Shown here: positions 59,097-64,000 of the stretch, in pieces | How the letters are laid out: the number at the start of each line of letters is the position of its first letter | How positions within the stretch are numbered: the stretch's first letter is position 1 | Assembly (NCBI RefSeq): GCF_947179165.1 | Contig: NC_077242.1 | Span: 51,965,097-52,029,096 of the forward strand | Source: Solanum dulcamara | Lineage: Eukaryota > Streptophyta > Magnoliopsida > Solanales > Solanaceae | Direction: 5' to 3' | Length of the DNA: 64,000 nt | Translations under genes and position numbers: made by a program | The notes under the pieces: model-generated | Databases searched by the model: none | What the model was told of the DNA's origin: nothing | What the model saw: only the letters and a program-made list of their open reading frames with translations

Positions 59097-59399
59097 ATTC
59101 GTCCTCGAATGTGAACCAAAACCTTCCTCAAGATCTTATACAGACTATATCGAGAATTTCTCTGTTCCATTATAATAACATATACTTTCATCGAGCCATC
59201 ACTATAAGAGTCCCAAAGGTTGGAATTACCTGTAGCATAAGGAGTTGGTACGGATACCTGTATTTCATTTGGTCTTTAGCTTCCCAGGTCATTTCTTTGC
59301 AATTTTATTTTCCACAACACCTTTATGAAAGCTATATCCTTAGTTCACAATCTCCTACTCTACCGATCCAGGATGGCGATAGGTTAATTTTCATAGGAT

Positions 59400-60180
59400 A
59401 ACTCCTCTATGAACTAGATATCCTTTACGGGATATACTCCGGTTGGATTACCAATATACTTATGAAGCATTGACACATAGAAGACTGGATGTACTGCTTT
59501 CTGATTTGCTGGTAAGTCCAGCTCATAGGCAACCTTGCCTATTCGGCGGAGGATCTGATACGGCCAATGTATCTGGGACTAAGGTCCTCTTTCCTGCTGA
59601 ATCTCATTACTTTCTCTGTGGGTGGTTCCTTCAGAAATGCCCAATCATTAACTTGAAACTCTAGAAGTCGACGTCGATTACCTACGTATGACTTCTATCA
59701 ATTTTGGGTGGCTAATAACCTCTCCTGCATGAGCTTCACCTTCTATACAACTTATTGGACCATGTCCAAGCCCATTAGTCGTGTTTTACCAATATCAACT
59801 AACCAATTGGTGACCTACACTGTCTGCCCTACAAAGTCTCGTATGGGGTCATTTGGATACTAGAATGACAATTAGTACATAAGTAATCTTGACAAATAGT
59901 AGCCAATTGTCCTAGATACCTTTGAAGTTAAATGTATAGGATCACAACATATCCTCTAGCGTTTAGCTAGTAAGCATAATCTGTCCCTCGATCTGAGGGT
60001 ACAATGGTGTACAAAGACCTATCTGTCTTCCCAATCTCTTCATGGACTGATCTTTAGTAGTTAGCTATAAATTAGGCTCTTTCGTCCGAGATACCAACTA
60101 TGAGAACTCCATAAGATCTCACCATCCTCTCGACCTATAAATTCACATCATCTCGGCTGAACAGGTAGTCCTTGATTGAA
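59400..60180 (-). pseudogene. element L integrase, broken
   Basis: C-terminal part (59590-59430): Y-I-G-P-Y-Q-I-L-R-R-I-G-K-V-A-Y-E-L-D-L-P, then H-P-V-F-Y-V-S-M-L, in shifted frames. Core remnants at 59760-60120: M-G-L-D-M-V-Q, S-S-I-Q-M-T-P-Y-E and an S-D-R-G-T near 60000. Frameshifts throughout. Confidence 0.75.
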
Positions 60181-61250
60181 GGAACATGGGTTGATATTAT
60201 TAATTTGTGGATAACATTTCATATAGAATCATATGTCCATGGATTGCAAAGTGAGTCTTGTAGCTAGGGTTATATTATGAAATCTTTGACCTCATGTATT
60301 ACTTCTTTCCTCCATTGGATGACATCAACTGGTACCCTTACCTTTTTGGGTTTTGTTCTACTACCAAGCTCTGTCAAAGTTCCCCCACACCATGACCTCC
60401 ACACCATGACCCGCCTACGATTGATTGGAGACTTATTCAGTAGGTCCTCCTTCCCTACAGAATGGCTTTTCCAGGCTCCTGGCTAGAGAAGGGCTATTCC
60501 ATATCAGCAGCTATGCTAGCTTGAAAAGGACATACTCTCGTGTCATTGCTTCATCGTTAATTCAGATTCTTCCATGCTACCCCTTCTGTCACCCATTACA
60601 TTTTAATTCTTGCAATAATATGCGATGGTACTCAACCTAGCCTAAGATTTACCTTAGCATCGTCTCGCTAGTCTTCATATTTTGCCTTGCCCTCTTCTCT
60701 TTTATCTTACAACTGGTATCGGGGTAACTCTTTAGTTCAACCATGGCCATATCCTTTTTGTAATTTGGTGGAACTTCTTTTGGTACTTGTCAATAAGATA
60801 TCGAAAATATCATAACCCCTTTTTTTTCATGTACTCCTCCTGTTGGTCTTATGTTGCATATATAAATATTCATAGGTTGTAACACTACCTTTGTTCAAGT
60901 TGTATAAGGTAGGCGTAATCCTTTTCGTTTTCTTCTTCCTTTCATTTCATATATCCCACCAGCTATCTTAAGACATTCATATCCATCACCATTCTTCTTA
61001 CCATCCAGTATCGATCCTCTAATTACCGTTATTATGGATACGATCTTTCAAGATATATTACAACCTTATTTTCATCCTTTTTTTACTTCTAAGAAAATTT
61101 CTGCAAAGTTTCCTCTATATTCCTTCCTATCTCAAAACATGTATGCAGAAGATACTAACAACGCCTCACAGGGCCAACATATACATGCATATCATGGCAA
61201 CATAGGACACCCAATACCAACAGCAAAAGAAGATATATATGATAGGTGGG
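60180..61250 (-). other. element L: decayed interior, RT not recognisable
   Basis: Lies between integrase and gag, where RT and RNase H should be (about 2 kb in relatives) but only 1.1 kb is present. I saw no D-D box or other RT block. Large deletion is the simplest reading. Confidence 0.5.
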
Positions 61251-61254
61251 AAGT

Positions 61255-61863
61255 CTAGATATATTAATACATATACACCCTAGAAGAAGATTAATGATAT
61301 ACCTGTAACTACATTGGTGGCGCCTCCTAATGCTGCCTACTAGCCAAGGCATACATGCAATTCAAAAGGCCACTATAACTGGAAGCTCCCCCACGGCCTC
61401 TACCACGACCTGTTGGTGCCTGCATACCAAGCCCCATAGGGCACATAGCTATAGAAGAAGAAGAAGAACCAGGAATCAACCCTACAGACTAAGTTGCACC
61501 ATTCGGTTTACCCTTAAGTGGGCAATTTCTCATAAAATGGCCTTGACGGCCATAAGTGAAACAACTACCTTTGTTCATCTGTGAGCCCGAGACTCTGGGG
61601 CTTTATCCTGCTTTCGCATACCCTGCGCTATCAAGTCTTTTGTCTACATATTATAGGGGTGCACTCTGGGCTGGCTGGAGAGGATATCTATTATACTGTT
61701 GAGGTTGCCCGCCTCGAGACTCACCATAATAACCAACTGATTTAGTTCTCTTCTGCTGGCCTCTGTCATAACCTCGATCGGACTGACACCCTCTATGTCG
61801 ATCCTCTACCACTTGTGCATATGCCTTTACTCGAGAAATATCCATGCCTGTCTGAGAAGCCAT
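61255..61863 (-). pseudogene. element L gag C-terminus and protease start, truncated
   Basis: The minus strand from 61863: S-Q-T-G-M-D-I-S-R-V-K-A-Y-A-Q-V-V-E-D-R-H, R-Y-P-L-Q-P-A-Q-S-A-P, then (frameshifted) knuckle C-F-T-Y-G-R-Q-G-H-F-M-R-N-C-P (61564-61517; second C is Y). Then G-R-G-R-G-G-A-S and M-Y-A-L-A-S-R-Q near 61350, the start of the protease. The N-terminal two thirds of gag is absent: sequence changes at about 61866. Confidence 0.83.
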
Positions 61864-61865
61864 CG

Positions 61866-62170
61866 CATGTTGGTAATAGAATATAATATTAGCTGTAGTG
61901 GTATGGAATGATAATTGGAAAGATCATTAAGGTATTTTCTTAAATGATTTTGAAAAATTGTTCCAACATAAATTAGAATACTTATTTGGTTAAATTGAGA
62001 TCAAATAATTTTTAAATGACAAAATTTTATACCTTTAATTATTTTTGATGGGCCTAATTTCACTACTAGATTATAATTAATATGTCTTACGTTAAGTTCA
62101 TTATAAATATTGCAAGTACTATATAAGTCTTCTCTTTAAGAAGTGGCATCCTCCCAAAAGGATCACAAGT
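61866..62170 (+). mobile_element. possible 5' LTR remnant of element M
   Basis: AT-rich sequence of about 300 bp between the end of L and a possible PBS. No LTR terminus was recognised, so this call rests only on position. Confidence 0.35.
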
Positions 62171-62172
62171 GT

Positions 62173-62185
62173 TGGTATGAGACCA
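62173..62185 (+). other. possible degenerate primer binding site of element M
   Basis: TGGTATGAGACCA matches 10 of 13 bases of TGGTATCAGAGCC. Gag follows about 300 bp later. Confidence 0.45.
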
Positions 62186-62439
62186 TAGGTTTGTGGTTCT
62201 AGGACTTTTGTTGTGATTTATTTGTATACTTGGTTTTTTTTTAAAAGTTTGGATCTATTATTTTCTTACATACATGGTTAGTATTATATTTAATGCATGT
62301 AGACTGCATATGAATCATGTACATGTACCTAATGCAATATGATCTTCCCTATTGAAGGAATTAAGTTACGGACTTTTCTTGTAATAGTCCAATGGAAGTT
62401 GCTCGTGAAGGTACGTGTGATTCTTATTCCTAACCTCAT

Positions 62440-63250
62440 GCACTAGAAGGGTTGGTGAATATTCCTCGGATCAATATGTTCCCCGTACTAGTGGATCTGA
62501 AGTTGGAAACCAACAAGGTGTAAGTGCTGGTCCTCATCCTCATATGAGTTGTAGTACTCTAGTTATGAATCCTCCTTTCAAACAGATGGTTGAATTCTTC
62601 CACCACATGGCTGAAACGATGCATGATCCTAATTCGATAAACTTTGAGAAAATGAGGAAAATGGGTGGAGTTGAATTTGAAGGCACTGTTGATCCCACTT
62701 ATACTCAACAATGGTTAGAGTGTAGAAAGAGGGTGTTTGAGCATCTAGAATGTTCATATGCTGCCAAATTCAAGTATGTTATCTCACTATTACAAAAGGA
62801 TGCATACGATTAGTGGATAAGTGTTCCAAATGCAAAAGCAAAACCTCTCATTCTTACTTTGGATGATTTTGTTAAAGAATTTGATATAAAGTATGTCCCT
62901 TCTGCTTATTGTGATGCTAAGAAAAAGGAGTTTCTGAAACCAAGGAACTGAGGCATGTTTATTATTGATTATAAAAAAAAGTTTCCTAGACTTTCTTGTT
63001 ATGGTTGTGGTATTATTAATGAGGAAAAAGATAAGTGCTGGAGATTTGAAGAGGGTCTAAAAAATTTTATCATAAAGAATGTGGCAATCCAGCAGCGTGA
63101 GAACTTTTCTAAATTAGTTTCTTCTACTTTTAATTTGGAAACACTTGATAAGGAAGAAGCTAATAGACATGAAAATAAATTCTGAAAGCCTATATTAGAT
63201 TGTGGAGGTCAATCTAAAAAGGGAAGGTTTGATGATTCTAAGGCTGTAAG
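62440..63250 (+). pseudogene. element M gag, central part
   Basis: From G-N-Q-Q-G-V-S-A-G-P near 62510 the frame reads M-V-E-F-F-H-H-M-A-E, G-V-E-F-E-G-T-V-D-P-T-Y-T-Q-Q-W-L-E, F-K-Y-V-I-S-L-L-Q-K-D-A-Y-D, a stop TAG (62811-62813) for the W of D-W-W, F-V-K-E-F-D-I-K-Y-V-P-S-A-Y-C-D-A-K-K-K-E-F, and K-L-V-S-S-T-F-N-L-E-T. Typical retrotransposon gag domain. It has one stop and a short shift near 62950; otherwise it is unusually well kept. Confidence 0.88.
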
Positions 63251-63299
63251 TGTTATAGGCCAACTTAACATAAGCTAAATAGATCAGATTTTTCTACAA

Positions 63300-63530
63300 C
63301 TAGCACTCTATAAGAGATAGAAAACTCATTTTCTGGGCACCAGGTGGCCTTGACGAGGACCTTAATAGGTTGTGAACAGGACCACACATCATGAAAATCC
63401 ATCGTGGTCTAAGCCCTACACCAAAGGTTTCATAAGTGATGTCCACAAAGGGCCACCAGGATCTGTGGTGCAGACCATGGACCGTTATGGTCTTTATGGT
63501 AGAGGAGACAGCTCATTATTGTATATGTGG
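63300..63530. mobile_element. probable LTR fragment inserted in element M gag
   Basis: Gag similarity is lost after about 63250 and returns near 63540. The intervening part has CATCGTGG, CCACCAGGATCTGTGG and AGACCATGGACC motifs like the U3 of A and K1. No terminal duplication was found, so it may instead be diverged gag. Confidence 0.4.
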
Positions 63531-63539
63531 GATAAGGTA

Positions 63540-64000
63540 TAGATTGAGGGTTAATATGGAGCATCTGGCTTAAGAAGATCATTCATTTTGAGATGTGGTC
63601 GACCATGCCCTGTCTATGGAGCATTTTCATTACATCGTCCAATGGGGCAGCAATAAGGGGCCTTACTACCAGGGCAGCTACAACGGGTTCCAAACTAGAG
63701 AAAGGAAATCATATGATAGATCCTGCCAAAGATTTCATCAGGGTCATTCTAAGCTGCATGTTTAGGAGGTATTACCTACATTTGAGGCTAGCCAGCGCTA
63801 GTAGGGTGGTTCTAGCATGTTCTATAGCCCTAGGGGATCAGACTCGCTTCCCACCAACTGCTATTTAGTTATTATGACTCGTTAATCTTTGGGGTGTTAT
63901 GACTGTGGTTCACTTGATCATTGGTCCTGAGAGTGCCCCTAGCAAGGGCGAGGGGAGATTATGCCAGCTCCTCAAGTAGCTAGACCAGTGACAGTAGTGC
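63540..64000 (+). pseudogene. element M gag C-terminus with knuckle, runs off window
   Basis: The frame giving Q-W-G-S-N-K-G-P-Y-Y-Q-G-S-Y-N-G-F-Q-T, then S-M-F-Y-S-P-R-G-S-D-S-L-P-T-N-C-Y, contains the knuckle C-Y-D-C-G-S-L-D-H-W-S-stop-E-C (63895-63936). C-x2-C-x4-H-x4-C spacing is intact but the second-last R/E position is TGA (63928-63930). It ends in R-G-E-I-M-P-A-P-Q-V-A-R-P-V. The element continues to the right. Confidence 0.8.

Overview
This 64 kb window looks like plant nuclear DNA, AT-rich, repeat-rich and without any ordinary gene I can recognise. Almost every readable coding stretch is a broken piece of an LTR retrotransposon. The gag/pol types, initiator-Met tRNA primer sites and LTR ends starting TGTAAGAC or ending in GTCATGACCC-like sequence resemble elements of Solanaceae heterochromatin. 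That family-level placement is from memory, not from a search. I found no rRNA, tRNA, CRISPR or prokaryote-type features.

Layout, left to right. 1-690: the 3' end of a Ty1/copia element (+), lying beside a minus-strand Athila/Tat-like Ty3/gypsy protease-gag remnant (about 695-1752 and 13199-13850). That remnant is split by element A (1758-13193, minus), a structurally complete Ty3/gypsy element with target-site duplication GTTGA on both sides. A's left LTR is itself split by a solo LTR (3293-5601) with duplication GAAAC. 13850-20540: element B (minus), the best-preserved pol. 20545-about 23990: element C (minus), only gag, part of protease and its 5' LTR. 24905-28465: integrase tail and 3' LTR of D (+). 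28465-36395: E (+), with long LTRs and a degenerate gag. 36396-40150: F (minus). 40160-41060: LTR scraps. 41060-43680: 5' LTR and gag start of G (+), fused to the inverted pol-gag and 5' LTR of H (43690-50880, minus). 50882-56047: two consecutive LTRs K1 and K2 (+), K2 followed by gag. 56048-61863: L (minus), LTR plus a collapsed pol and gag. 61866-64000: M (+), a gag that runs off the window.

The internal regions follow the usual order LTR-PBS-gag-protease-RT-RNase H-integrase-PPT-LTR wherever enough survives. None appears autonomous: frameshifts and stops are everywhere, and several catalytic residues are changed (integrase of B and D, RT box of A and F, RNase H of B, F and H). Non-autonomous mobilisation cannot be judged from sequence alone.

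The more unusual signals are in the LTRs: a stem-loop with a compensatory base-pair change beside a conserved AAGGTATGTG splice-donor-like motif in B, C and K2; arrays of quasi-palindromic repeats (40214-40319, 58530-58630, U3 of A and K1); and several short LTR-embedded minisatellites. I see no convincing undescribed gene system.
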